Assembly (NCBI GenBank): GCA_023423935.1
Contig: JAFAEQ010000023.1
Coordinates: 1-43,099 of the forward strand
Direction: 5' to 3'
Source: Pseudomonadota bacterium
Lineage (GTDB): Bacteria > Pseudomonadota > Gammaproteobacteria > Steroidobacterales > Steroidobacteraceae
Length of the DNA stretch: 43,099 nt
Numbering within the stretch: position 1 is the first letter of the stretch; each line of letters opens with the position of its first letter. This document shows, in pieces, positions 33,284 through 40,996 of the stretch. The notes beneath the pieces were generated by a model. That model worked only from the letters and a program-made list of their open reading frames with translations, was not told the DNA's origin and made no database searches. The translations under genes were made by a program, and so were the position numbers.

Positions 33284-33493
33284 ATGTCGTCTACCGCGCC
33301 AGAGCCCGCCAGCAAGCTGATTCAGCCCAACGCGCAGAATCAATACAGCGTCACGACCGCCGATCTGCCGCTCTCCTGCCCGATGCCCGGCATGTATTTG
33401 TGGAACTCGCATCCCCGCGTGTTCCTGCCCATCGAGAAAACCGGCTGGGCCAAGTGCCCCTATTGCAGCGCCGAGTACACGCTGCAGCGCTGA
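33284..33493 (+). CDS. zf-CHCC zinc-finger protein
   Basis: A 69-residue soluble protein of the zf-CHCC family, related to the zinc domain of complex I subunit NDUFS6. Ligands are Cys32, His43, Cys58 and Cys61 (LSCPMPG, SHPRVFLPI, KCPYC). In many proteobacteria a gene of this family lies beside LPS or branched-chain aminotransferase genes. Here it is next to the LPS region. The function is unknown. Its stop codon is inside a hairpin stem, followed by a heptamer array. Confidence 0.85.
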   Translation: MSSTAPEPASKLIQPNAQNQYSVTTADLPLSCPMPGMYLWNSHPRVFLPIEKTGWAKCPYCSAEYTLQR

Positions 33494-33512
33494 GCACTGC
33501 CGTGTTCAGCGC
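33487..33512 (+). terminator. hairpin containing the zf-CHCC stop codon
   Basis: GCGCTGAGCAC (33487-33497) pairs with GTGTTCAGCGC (33502-33512), 11 pairs with one wobble, loop TGCC. The TGA stop (33491-33493) is in the stem. No T-run follows. The heptamer array begins 2 nt later. Confidence 0.55.
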
Positions 33513-33514
33513 AA

Positions 33515-33542
33515 TTAGCAATGAGCAGTTAGTAATGAGTAA
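33515..33542 (+). repeat. heptamer array after the zf-CHCC gene
   Basis: TTAGCAA, TGAGCAG, TTAGTAA, TGAGTAA: four units, each holding TAG or TGA. Confidence 0.85.
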
Positions 33543-33567
33543 CGCGGAGCGGGCTGACGACAGCGCT

Positions 33568-33585
33568 GCTTCCTTTCAAGGAAGC
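33568..33585. terminator. central hairpin of the convergent intergenic region
   Basis: GCTTCCT/AGGAAGC with a TTCA loop, between the two opposing heptamer arrays. Perfect 7-bp stem, no clear U-tract on either side. Confidence 0.4.
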
Positions 33586-33604
33586 CTGATCCTCTGTGTC
33601 TTCG

Positions 33605-33632
33605 TTGCTAATTTCTCATTACTCATTGCCAA
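33605..33632 (-). repeat. heptamer array after the DUF6165 gene
   Basis: On the minus strand: TTGGCAA, TGAGTAA, TGAGAAA, TTAGCAA. It faces the zf-CHCC array. Confidence 0.8.
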
Positions 33633-33657
33633 GTGACGCGCCCCCGGCGCGTCACTT
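33631..33657 (-). terminator. hairpin containing the DUF6165 stop codon
   Basis: Perfect 11-bp stem AAGTGACGCGC (33631-33641) / GCGCGTCACTT (33647-33657), 5-nt loop. The gene's TGA (33654-33652) is in the stem, mirroring the zf-CHCC hairpin. No T-run; the heptamer array follows directly. Confidence 0.6.
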
Positions 33658-34044
33658 GTACTCCCTATAGCTCTTCTCCTCCACGATCCTCGAGCCGAGC
33701 TTGGTGTTGATCTGGCGTTTGACCGCGGCGCGCTCGTCGTTGATCACATAGACGGCGCGTGCCAGTTCGATGAACTGCTGATCGAAGCTTTTCGCGCGTT
33801 CTTTGTCGCGAATGTCGTCTTCCACGACCCAGAGCTTTTCATTGATCGCTTTCAGCGCTGACCATTCGGCGCTGATGTCCTGTTGAGCATGCGGGGATTT
33901 GCGCCAGGTGTCCTGCAACAGATCGAGCTCGATGCGGACGTTCGCGACCTTGGCTGCGTCTGTCATGCGCTCCGACTTGATCTGCAGGATGGTGATCTTG
34001 TCGATGAGCTCGCCGGGGGAAATAGGAACGAGGATGTCTTGCAT
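33652..34044 (-). CDS. DUF6165 family protein
   Basis: 130 residues, all-helical, soluble. Family marks as I recall them: VPISPGELIDKITILQIKSERM, LWVVEDDIRDKE, FIELARAVYVINDERAAVKRQIN and SRIVEEKSY at the end. Members usually sit in polysaccharide or LPS gene clusters, as here, just downstream of asnB. Biochemical role unknown. The ATG at 34044 is preferred because GAAGA precedes it by 5 nt. In-frame ATG 34050 and TTG 34056 are alternatives. Confidence 0.75.
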   Translation of the reverse strand: MQDILVPISPGELIDKITILQIKSERMTDAAKVANVRIELDLLQDTWRKSPHAQQDISAEWSALKAINEKLWVVEDDIRDKERAKSFDQQFIELARAVYVINDERAAVKRQINTKLGSRIVEEKSYREYK

Positions 34045-34089
34045 GGTCATCTTCAAATGAGTCGAATCGTGAATGAAAGCGGCGAGGAG

Positions 34090-36042
34090 CTAACGCGCCG
34101 TCGTCTGTGCATCCGTCAACGCACGGGTGGCCCATTCCCACCAGGCCTGGAACATCAGCACGTTCCATAGATGCGTGTGCCATTTGCGCTGTCCGCTGAG
34201 GAATTCATTCCACAAGTGCGCAATCGGCTCGGCCGCGAGATGCCCCTCGCGCGCGATGCGCGCCGGATCGAGCAGCTCCTGCGCCCAGGATTTTAGCGGT
34301 CCTTCGAGCCACGAGGCGATGGGCGAGCCGAATCCGACCTTCGGACGTTTGATGAGCGAATCCGGCAGATAGCGGCGAAGTAATTGCCGCAGAAGCCATT
34401 TCTGCTGGTCATCGCGCAACTTCATGGACGTCGGGATGCGAAACGCCATTTCCACCACCCGATAGTCGAGGAGCGGTGCGCGGGCTTCGAGGCCGACCGC
34501 CATGGTCGCGCGATCGACTTTCACCAGGATGTCCTCGGGCAGGTAGGTCGCAAGATCGAGATACATCAGCTGATGCGCGACGTCGCCCTGCTGCAAGCGC
34601 CAGTCCTTGCGCGTGAAGGGTGTGTCGTGACCGCGATGGCCGGGCACCAGCACTTCGGGGTGGCGCCAGCGCGACATGCGATTGAGATAGATGTCCGCGA
34701 CCGATTCGGCGCTCATTTCGGCCGCTACTTTCGCCAGCTTACCGACGCGCGATTCGCGCTCTCCGTAGCTGCTCAGCATCAGTTGCATCGTGCGACGCAT
34801 CGTATCCGGCATCGCGCGATGCAGCTTCCAGACGCGCAGCGCGCGCTGATAACGCAAATAGCCCGCAAAGAGCTCATCGCCACCATCGCCGGACAGCGCG
34901 ACCTTCACGCTCTGACGCGCGAGCTGCGCGACGAGACAGGTCGGAATCTGCGAGGAATCGGCGAACGGCTCGTCGAACAGGCGCGGCAGATCGGGTACCA
35001 GCCGAAGTGCATCGTCACCGGTGACGTACAGCTCGGTGTGATCGGTGCCCAGGTGCTGGGCGACGGCGCGCGCTTCGTCGGCTTCGTTGCGTCGCGGATC
35101 GGAAAAGCCAATGGAGAACGTGCGCACCGGACGCGACGACTGCGTCTGCATCAGCGCCACGACCAATGAGGAATCGATGCCGCCTGACAGGAATGCGCCA
35201 AGCGGCACATCGGCGAACAATCTGCAGGCGACCGCATCGCGCAGGAGCACATCGAGCTCATCGAGAATCTGGGTCTCGGAGGCGGCTGTCGGGTGGGCGG
35301 CTGCCTCGCTGAGCACACGGGCGGCATCCCAGTATTTGCGCACGCGAAGATGAGGATCGAAGCCAGTGGAGCCGCTCGCGACATCGCTCTGTCGCAGCGT
35401 CAGATAGGAGCCCGGCGTCAGCTTGAACACACCCTGCAGGATGCTCCATGGCGCCGGCACGTAGCCATGGCGCAGAAACAGTGCGAGCGAATCCGCATCG
35501 ATGCGCAGCTCACAGTTGGGATGCGGGAAGAAGGACTTGAGCTCGGAGCCGAACAGGAACGTCTGGCCGAACCATCCATAGAACAGAGGTTTCTTCCCGA
35601 TACGATCGCGCGCGAGATGCAGCACGCGTTCCGTGCGATCCCACAGCGCGAGGGCGAACATGCCATTGCAGCGGATCAGCGTCTGCTCGAGCCCCCATGC
35701 GTCGAATGCCGCGAGCAGTACTTCGGTATCCGAATGTCCACGGAAAGCATGGCCGCGACGTTCGAGCTCGACGCGCAGATCGCGATAGTTGTAGATCTCG
35801 CCGTTGAACACGAGCGCGTAGCGCTGCGAGGCGGAGATCATCGGTTGATGGCCGTCGGCGGACAGATCGATGATCGAAAGCCGGCGATGACCGAGCCCGA
35901 TGCCGGCGGCAGCATCGAGCCAGGCGCCGCCATCGTCGGGTCCGCGATGGGTGAGCGTGCACGACATGGCCTCGAGCACGCGCTGCGAATCCTCGGCGGA
36001 TCTGAGGCTGGTGGCCGAGAAGAATCCGGTAATCCCGCACAT
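34090..36042 (-). CDS. asnB: asparagine synthase (glutamine-hydrolysing), LPS-cluster type
   Basis: 650 residues. The glutaminase domain starts with the nucleophile Cys2 (MCGITGFF) and has RGPDD, FNGEIYNY and SDTEV. The synthetase domain has the PP-loop SGGIDSS (286-292), SGDGGDELFAGY and the late VDRATMAVGLEARAPLLD. AsnB-type enzymes in cell-surface clusters often amidate sugar acids instead of, or as well as, making asparagine. Placement beside DUF6165 and a waaE-like glycosyltransferase favours that reading (inference). The start is 2 nt after the glycosyltransferase stop, so they are co-transcribed. Confidence 0.9.
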   Translation of the reverse strand: MCGITGFFSATSLRSAEDSQRVLEAMSCTLTHRGPDDGGAWLDAAAGIGLGHRRLSIIDLSADGHQPMISASQRYALVFNGEIYNYRDLRVELERRGHAFRGHSDTEVLLAAFDAWGLEQTLIRCNGMFALALWDRTERVLHLARDRIGKKPLFYGWFGQTFLFGSELKSFFPHPNCELRIDADSLALFLRHGYVPAPWSILQGVFKLTPGSYLTLRQSDVASGSTGFDPHLRVRKYWDAARVLSEAAAHPTAASETQILDELDVLLRDAVACRLFADVPLGAFLSGGIDSSLVVALMQTQSSRPVRTFSIGFSDPRRNEADEARAVAQHLGTDHTELYVTGDDALRLVPDLPRLFDEPFADSSQIPTCLVAQLARQSVKVALSGDGGDELFAGYLRYQRALRVWKLHRAMPDTMRRTMQLMLSSYGERESRVGKLAKVAAEMSAESVADIYLNRMSRWRHPEVLVPGHRGHDTPFTRKDWRLQQGDVAHQLMYLDLATYLPEDILVKVDRATMAVGLEARAPLLDYRVVEMAFRIPTSMKLRDDQQKWLLRQLLRRYLPDSLIKRPKVGFGSPIASWLEGPLKSWAQELLDPARIAREGHLAAEPIAHLWNEFLSGQRKWHTHLWNVLMFQAWWEWATRALTDAQTTAR

Positions 36043-36044
36043 GA

Positions 36045-36866
36045 TCAGGAATCGCTGCGAATGCCGAGAAGCTTCGCGCCGATTTCGCGCGAAGCGGGAT
36101 TGCGCTTCATCTCGAAGTAACGCAGGCGCTTGTAGGCCGCATATGAAGCGGCGACCTGCGACACCACGTAACCTCGTCCACCGTCGAGAAAGCCGAGGCG
36201 CAGGATGTAGTCTTTCAGGAACGCCCCTACGAATACGAACGGGGTCGTCCACAGCCACACCGGTCGATTGTTATCGAGCCAGTCGCGCGCCTTGAGCTCC
36301 GAGTACTGCAGGATCTTCAGGTGCCGGTGCGCGAGCGTGGGATTGTGATGATGGACGAACGTGTGCCGGAAGCTCTGCGTGGGGCCGTTGAAGATGAGCG
36401 ATTCATGGACTCGCACGTCCGACCAGCGCGCACGCGCCCGATGATAGATGCGACCCAGACGTTCACCCACCATGGGTCGATAGAAGCGCATGGGAGAGCC
36501 CATGTACCAGGTCTGACGGCGAAGCATCGCGCCGGCCGCGTTCGAGCTCATCAGCTCCGGCAGTTTCGCAGTGAGCTCCTCGAGGAGCTCCTGCGAGAGC
36601 GTTTCGTCGGCGTCGAGCGTCAGGATCCAGTCGTGACTGGCCTGCGTCGTCGCAAAATTGCGTTGCGCGCCGAATCCCAGCCAGTCCTGGTGAATCACAC
36701 GAGCGCCGTGCGCCTGTGCAATCTCCTGGGTGCCATCGGTGCTGCCCGAATCGATGACCAGTTTCTCGGCAGCAAATGGCACACTATCCAGGCAGCGTCC
36801 AATGACCCCAGCCTCATTGCGGGCAATGATGATCAGGGTGATCGGAAGTGTTGCGCTCACAGACAT
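36045..36866 (-). CDS. family 2 glycosyltransferase, WaaE-like LPS core enzyme
   Basis: 273 residues, GT2 (GT-A fold). IIARNEAGVIGRCLDSV at the N-terminus, DSGSTDGT, QRNFA, and the metal-binding LDADE. The C-terminal VHESLIFNG, HHHNPTLAHRHLKILQYSELKA and GFLDGGRGYVVS match WaaE/KdtX-type core beta-1,4-glucosyltransferases. It probably adds a hexose to the inner-core heptose. First gene of the minus-strand unit with asnB and probably DUF6165. Divergent from the CDP-glycerol transferase-like gene. Confidence 0.82.
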   Translation of the reverse strand: MSVSATLPITLIIIARNEAGVIGRCLDSVPFAAEKLVIDSGSTDGTQEIAQAHGARVIHQDWLGFGAQRNFATTQASHDWILTLDADETLSQELLEELTAKLPELMSSNAAGAMLRRQTWYMGSPMRFYRPMVGERLGRIYHRARARWSDVRVHESLIFNGPTQSFRHTFVHHHNPTLAHRHLKILQYSELKARDWLDNNRPVWLWTTPFVFVGAFLKDYILRLGFLDGGRGYVVSQVAASYAAYKRLRYFEMKRNPASREIGAKLLGIRSDS

Positions 36867-36927
36867 TCCGCGAGTTTCACATAGGGCGGGCGCCCGGCAC
36901 AGGGGGATGTTCCAAAAGGGGGTCAGG

Positions 36928-37959
36928 GTGTCGCGCTATCTGTTCTTCGTTTCCGAGCTGTATGCGTTCGCGATTCTGCGTCCGCTGCAGGCGGCCATTC
37001 GCGCCGCCGGTCACGAAGCGTCCTGGTTCTTCGAGCGCGATGCGTTGTCGAAATATCTGCATGCCGATGAGCGGCGGCTGGACACGGTCGGCGAGGTCGT
37101 GCGCTGGAATCCCGATGCGGTGTTCGTGCCGGGAAACTGGGTGCCGAGTTTCTTTCCCGGCCTCAAGGTCGAAGTCTTCCACGGCTTCAGCGTCGGCAAG
37201 CGCAGCGAAGCACGCGGACATTTCCGCGTTCGTGGCAGTTTCGATCTGTACTGCACGCAGGGGCCCGATACCACCCTTCCGTTTCAGGCGATTCAGCGGG
37301 ATCTCGGCTTTTTCAGAGTCGTCGAAACCGGCTGGCCGAAACTGGATCCGCTGTTCCAGGGCAAGTACCCGCGATTGAGCGGCGCGCGCCCCGTCGTCAT
37401 GTACGCCTCGACGTTCACCGAGAGCATCACCTCGGCCCGGATGCTCAAGGACACGATTGCGGCGAACGCGGCGACGGGCGAGTGGCAATGGCTGGTGACG
37501 CTGCACCCGAAGATGGCGCCGGAAGTCATCGACGCCTATCGAGCGCTCGAGGGACCTCACCTGCGCTTCAGCATGAGCGACGACATTCTCGAGCTTTATG
37601 CGCAGGCGGATGTCCTGCTGTCGGACACCTCATCGGTGGTGCCTGAGTTCCTCACGCAGCACAAGCCGGTCGTGACGTTCCGCAATCGCAAGCCTGGGTC
37701 GCAACTGCTGAATGTGCAGGAGGTGAGTGAGGTCATTCCCGCGATCCGTACGGCGATTCAGCGGCCTGAATCCCTCATGCAAGCCATTCGCGAATATGCC
37801 GATCGCATTCATCCCTACCGCGATGGCCGCTCGAGCGAACGCGTTCTGCAGGCGACGCAAGACGCGATCGCACAGGGGCGGGCGGGGCTGAAACGCAAGC
37901 CGCTGAATCTCTGGCGGCGTCTGCAGGCGCGTCAGCGACTGGGGTATTGGGGCCTGTAG
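36928..37959 (+). CDS. CDP-glycerol glycerophosphotransferase family protein
   Basis: 343 residues, GT-B-like. N-terminal SRYLFFVSELYAFAILRPL, then VFVPGNWVPSFFPGLKVEVFHGF (the conserved HGF block), MYASTFTES, TLHPKM, and DVLLSDTSSVVPEFL near the nucleotide site. It resembles the TagB/TagF glycerophosphotransferase family. In a Gram-negative LPS region it may transfer glycerol phosphate, or another phospho-polyol, to the core. No CDP-glycerol synthetase is nearby. The GTG at 36928 (AAGGGGG upstream at good spacing) is preferred to the ATG at 36907, which has its G-run directly adjacent. Confidence 0.75.
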   Translation: MSRYLFFVSELYAFAILRPLQAAIRAAGHEASWFFERDALSKYLHADERRLDTVGEVVRWNPDAVFVPGNWVPSFFPGLKVEVFHGFSVGKRSEARGHFRVRGSFDLYCTQGPDTTLPFQAIQRDLGFFRVVETGWPKLDPLFQGKYPRLSGARPVVMYASTFTESITSARMLKDTIAANAATGEWQWLVTLHPKMAPEVIDAYRALEGPHLRFSMSDDILELYAQADVLLSDTSSVVPEFLTQHKPVVTFRNRKPGSQLLNVQEVSEVIPAIRTAIQRPESLMQAIREYADRIHPYRDGRSSERVLQATQDAIAQGRAGLKRKPLNLWRRLQARQRLGYWGL

Positions 37960-37968
37960 CCGCGCCGA

Positions 37969-39036
37969 TCAGCGCCGTTTCTGCAGCGCGACCAGCACGC
38001 TGTGCAGCTTCTTGTTCACCTCGTCAGGCGTGATCAGGTCCATGACGCCGGGCTTCTCGATCTTCGTGCTCCAGGGAATCTCTGTAGCGGGCTTTCCAAG
38101 AAGCTGTCGCGCTGCGACGTCGTATTTGTCCACACACCATTGACGGCTCAGATACGGTCCGCTGCGCGCGGGATTGGTCGCGGCGTACAGCCCCACGACC
38201 GGCGTGCCGACGGCCGTGGCCATGTGCGCGGGGCCTGAGTCCGGCGACAACACGACCGTGGCCCGTTCGAGCGTGGCGAGCAGCTGAATGAGCGTGTCCT
38301 TGCCGATCGCATTCTTCGCGGGTTTGCGCATGTGCAATTGAATTTCGCGTCCCATGCGCAGCTCCACATCGCTGCGACCGCCGACGAGCACGACCTTCAT
38401 GCCGAGCGATGTGATCGCGTAATCGGCGACCTGCGCGTAATACTCGGGCCGCCAGTTACGCAGCACATGACTCGAGCACGGGCTGATCACGAGCGTCTGC
38501 CCTGCGCCATCCGGAATCAGCTTGCGCGCGTAGTCGTGGGCTTCTGCCGGGATCGGGATATCCCAGCGAAGCACCTTTTCGTAAACCCCGAACTTCTCGG
38601 CGAAGCCGAACAGAGCATCCAGGACGTGCTGGCGCTCCGCCGGGCGAATGCGATCGGTCGTGAACAGCCATTGCAGCTCGCGGGCGCGTTTGCGGTCGAA
38701 GCCGAGCTTGATCTTCGCGGGAATCAGCATCGACATCAGGCTTGCACGCAGGGCCAGCTGCATGTGCATGAGCACGTCGAAGCGGCGGCCCCGCATGGCC
38801 TCGCGCAAAGTGCGATACGCTTTGGCCTTGCTCTTCTTGTCGACGGGAATGAACTCGATATCGGGAATGTGGCCCAGCAGCTTGGCTTCGACCCGACCGA
38901 TCACCCAGGTGAACTTCGTCTCCGGCCAGGCACGCTGCAAGGTGCGAATGACTGCCAGGACGTGACAGGTGTCGCCGATCGCGGAGAGACGCAGAATGCA
39001 GACGGATTGGGGAGCTTTGGAAAATTCAGATGGCAT
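37969..39036 (-). CDS. lipopolysaccharide heptosyltransferase family 9 protein
   Basis: 355 residues, GT9 GT-B fold. N-terminal ILRLSAIGDTCHVLAVIRTL (acceptor site), KIKLGFDRKRAREL, PCSSHVLRNWRPEYYA and LSPDSGPAHMATAVGTPVVGLYAATNP (donor ADP-heptose loop). Probably adds heptose to the Kdo/heptose inner core. WaaC, WaaF and WaaQ cannot be separated from sequence alone. It ends 9 nt from the convergent CDP-glycerol family gene, and no heptamer array separates these two. Confidence 0.85.
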   Translation of the reverse strand: MPSEFSKAPQSVCILRLSAIGDTCHVLAVIRTLQRAWPETKFTWVIGRVEAKLLGHIPDIEFIPVDKKSKAKAYRTLREAMRGRRFDVLMHMQLALRASLMSMLIPAKIKLGFDRKRARELQWLFTTDRIRPAERQHVLDALFGFAEKFGVYEKVLRWDIPIPAEAHDYARKLIPDGAGQTLVISPCSSHVLRNWRPEYYAQVADYAITSLGMKVVLVGGRSDVELRMGREIQLHMRKPAKNAIGKDTLIQLLATLERATVVLSPDSGPAHMATAVGTPVVGLYAATNPARSGPYLSRQWCVDKYDVAARQLLGKPATEIPWSTKIEKPGVMDLITPDEVNKKLHSVLVALQKRR

Positions 39037-39184
39037 TCGTGACCGACAAACGTCTTTGGTTGGCCTTCACGCGCCAGCGCACCCCTGACCCCTCGGGAGC
39101 GACGACTGGTGTCTGAAGAAATCCAACCGGGCCTGTGTAGTTGTACCTGCGATGTCCATGCGCTGGTCCCCAGGTGTCAGCTGC

Positions 39185-39898
39185 ATGACCGGTGAGCGTA
39201 TTGCCCGCGTTCCCGGCGGCGGCATCCTATACGACGCCTCGCTCGTGCGTAAGCCGCAACCCGAGTGGTTCGACCGCGAATACTGGACTGCGCAGGGTCT
39301 TGCGACCGACGTCACGGGTGGGCGCGGCAGTGTCTGCTTTTTGCGAACCGATCAGGGCGCCTGGGTGCTGCGCCATTACAAACGCGGCGGATTCATCGCG
39401 CGGCTGTCGGAAGATCGCTATCTCTGGACGGGCGAGGATCGCACTCGCTCGTTCATGGAATGGCGCCTGCTCGCCGAACTGCATCGACGCGAACTGCCCG
39501 TGCCGGAGCCGGTCGCCGCGTTCTATGCACGTCACGGTCTGACCTACCGTGCGGATCTGATCACTCGCGAGTTGCCCACCTCCACCACGCTTGCGATGCG
39601 GCTGCGGCAGGGTCTATCGCAGCAGGAGTGGAGCGCAGTCGGACGTACCATCGGCCGCTTCCACGCGAATGGCGTCCATCACGCCGATCTGAACGCCAAC
39701 AATATTCTGCTCGCAGAGAATGGCGAGGTATTCATCCTCGACTTCGATCGCGGCCGCATCCGCGCACGCGGCGCATGGGAAAAGGAGGTGCTCCAGCGCC
39801 TGCATCGATCGTTGATCAAGATCAGCCGCCGCGATGGCGCGGAGTTTGGCGAGAAGCAGTGGCGGTGGCTGGAAGCAGCGATTAGCAATGAGCAATGA
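39185..39898 (+). CDS. kdkA: 3-deoxy-D-manno-octulosonate (Kdo) kinase
   Basis: Phosphorylates the Kdo residue of lipid A-Kdo in the inner membrane, replacing a second Kdo with phosphate. 237 residues, eukaryotic-kinase-like fold. GRGSVCFLRTDQGAWVLRHYKRGGF (ATP lysine/Gly region), RSFMEWRLLAEL, PVPEPVAAFY, HHADLNANNILL (catalytic loop) and DFDRGR (metal). The ATG at 39185 is favoured, though ATGs at 39152 and 39158 are in frame. The C-terminal ISNEQ and the TGA are contributed by the heptamer array. It implies a mono-Kdo-phosphate core. Confidence 0.88.
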   Translation: MTGERIARVPGGGILYDASLVRKPQPEWFDREYWTAQGLATDVTGGRGSVCFLRTDQGAWVLRHYKRGGFIARLSEDRYLWTGEDRTRSFMEWRLLAELHRRELPVPEPVAAFYARHGLTYRADLITRELPTSTTLAMRLRQGLSQQEWSAVGRTIGRFHANGVHHADLNANNILLAENGEVFILDFDRGRIRARGAWEKEVLQRLHRSLIKISRRDGAEFGEKQWRWLEAAISNEQ

Positions 39899-39958
39899 GT
39901 AGTGAGCAATGAGGAATTGGGAATGAGGAATTGGGAATGGAGAATGAGAAATTAGGAA
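39882..39958 (+). repeat. 11-unit heptamer array over the kdkA stop
   Basis: TTAGCAA, TGAGCAA, TGAGTAG, TGAGCAA, TGAGGAA, TTGGGAA, TGAGGAA, TTGGGAA, TGGAGAA, TGAGAAA, TTAGGAA. The kdkA stop is the first triplet of TGAGTAG. Confidence 0.9.
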
Positions 39959-39981
39959 ATGGCGAATGCGTGAACAGGGAA

Positions 39982-40063
39982 TGCTCATCACGCTTCACTC
40001 ATCACTCCTCACTCCCGTCACCCATCACTCATCACTTCCATCACCTCCATCACTCCCATCACT
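39982..40063 (-). repeat. opposing GTGATG-type array after lpxL
   Basis: On the minus strand GTGATGGGA, GTGATGGAG, GTGATGGAA, GTGATGA, GTGATGG, GTGACGGGA and further units of 7-9 nt. The lpxL stop is the first TGA. It faces the kdkA array. Confidence 0.85.
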
Positions 40064-40985
40064 TCCTCCCGTAATAATTCGGATAATCGCCGCCGAGTCC
40101 CTTGAACCTTCGGTGGATCCAGAGGTACTGGGCGGGGACGTGTCGGGTGTGGGCTTCGATCAGGCGATTGAAGCGTTCGGCATCGGCGACCGGGCTCTCG
40201 CTCGGGAAATTGTCGAGCATGGGATGGATGACCATGCGATAGCCCTGGGACCCCGGTAGGCGCTCGGGGAAGTAGGGCAGCACGGCAGCGCCGGTCATGC
40301 GCGCGAGTCGCGAGGTTGCTGTGTTCGTGGCCGCGGGAATACCGAAGAACGGCACCATCTCCGCGCCTTTTTTGCGATAGCTCTGATCGGGCGCGTACCA
40401 CACCGGCTCGTTGGCTTTGAGCGCGCCGATCAATGTGCGAATGTCGTCACGCGGAATCGCGCGCTTGGCCCGCAGGCTTCGATTGCGCGAGAGAAAATTC
40501 TCGAGCACCGCATTGCTCGTCGGGCGATACATGATGTTCGTCGCGACACGAGCGCATAGCGCCCGCGCGCCGATCTCCAGCGTCGTGAAATGTGCGCTCA
40601 GCAGCAACGCCCCTTTGCCTGCGGCGAGAGCCGCCTGGAGATGCTCTTCGCCTTCGAGACGAGTGAGCTTGCGGATGCGCTCATCGGGGCTCCACCAGGC
40701 AATTGCAGTCTCGAACAAGCCGATGCCGATGCTGCGGAAATGCTCGCGCAGAATCGCGTAGCGTTCCTGATCGCTTTTCTCCGGGAAACACAGCTCCAGA
40801 TTTCTTCTGGCCACGCGCACGAACGACAGCGGCAGCAGCAGCATCACATCGCCTACGCGCCGGCCGAGCCATACCAGAAGTCCAAACGGCAACGGCTCGA
40901 ACAGGCGCAACGCGCCGAGCGCAAACCAGGTCGGCCAGTATCGCGGGTGCAGAAGGGTTGCAGTCGAACGTTGCTTCGAGCTCAT
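40059..40985 (-). CDS. Kdo-dependent lipid A acyltransferase, LpxL/HtrB family (copy 1)
   Basis: Transfers a secondary acyl chain to lipid A at the inner membrane. 308 residues. N-terminal hydrophobic anchor (YWPTWFALGALRLFEPLPFG), catalytic HX4E as His132/Glu137 in SAHFTTLEIGA, WYAPDQSY, and the C-terminal VPAQYLWIHRRFKG. The ATG at 40985 is chosen. It stands 11 nt after the second acyltransferase gene on the same strand, so the pair forms an operon. The two proteins are paralogues. Which is LpxL-like and which LpxM/LpxP-like cannot be settled by eye. Confidence 0.88.
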   Translation of the reverse strand: MSSKQRSTATLLHPRYWPTWFALGALRLFEPLPFGLLVWLGRRVGDVMLLLPLSFVRVARRNLELCFPEKSDQERYAILREHFRSIGIGLFETAIAWWSPDERIRKLTRLEGEEHLQAALAAGKGALLLSAHFTTLEIGARALCARVATNIMYRPTSNAVLENFLSRNRSLRAKRAIPRDDIRTLIGALKANEPVWYAPDQSYRKKGAEMVPFFGIPAATNTATSRLARMTGAAVLPYFPERLPGSQGYRMVIHPMLDNFPSESPVADAERFNRLIEAHTRHVPAQYLWIHRRFKGLGGDYPNYYGRK

Positions 40986-40996
40986 GAACGAATGAA

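Noticed and set aside
33568..33585. Classical rho-independent terminators in the convergent array regions
   Set aside because: Stems are good but no U-tract follows. Only the hairpin after tonB (28952-28982) meets the usual criteria.
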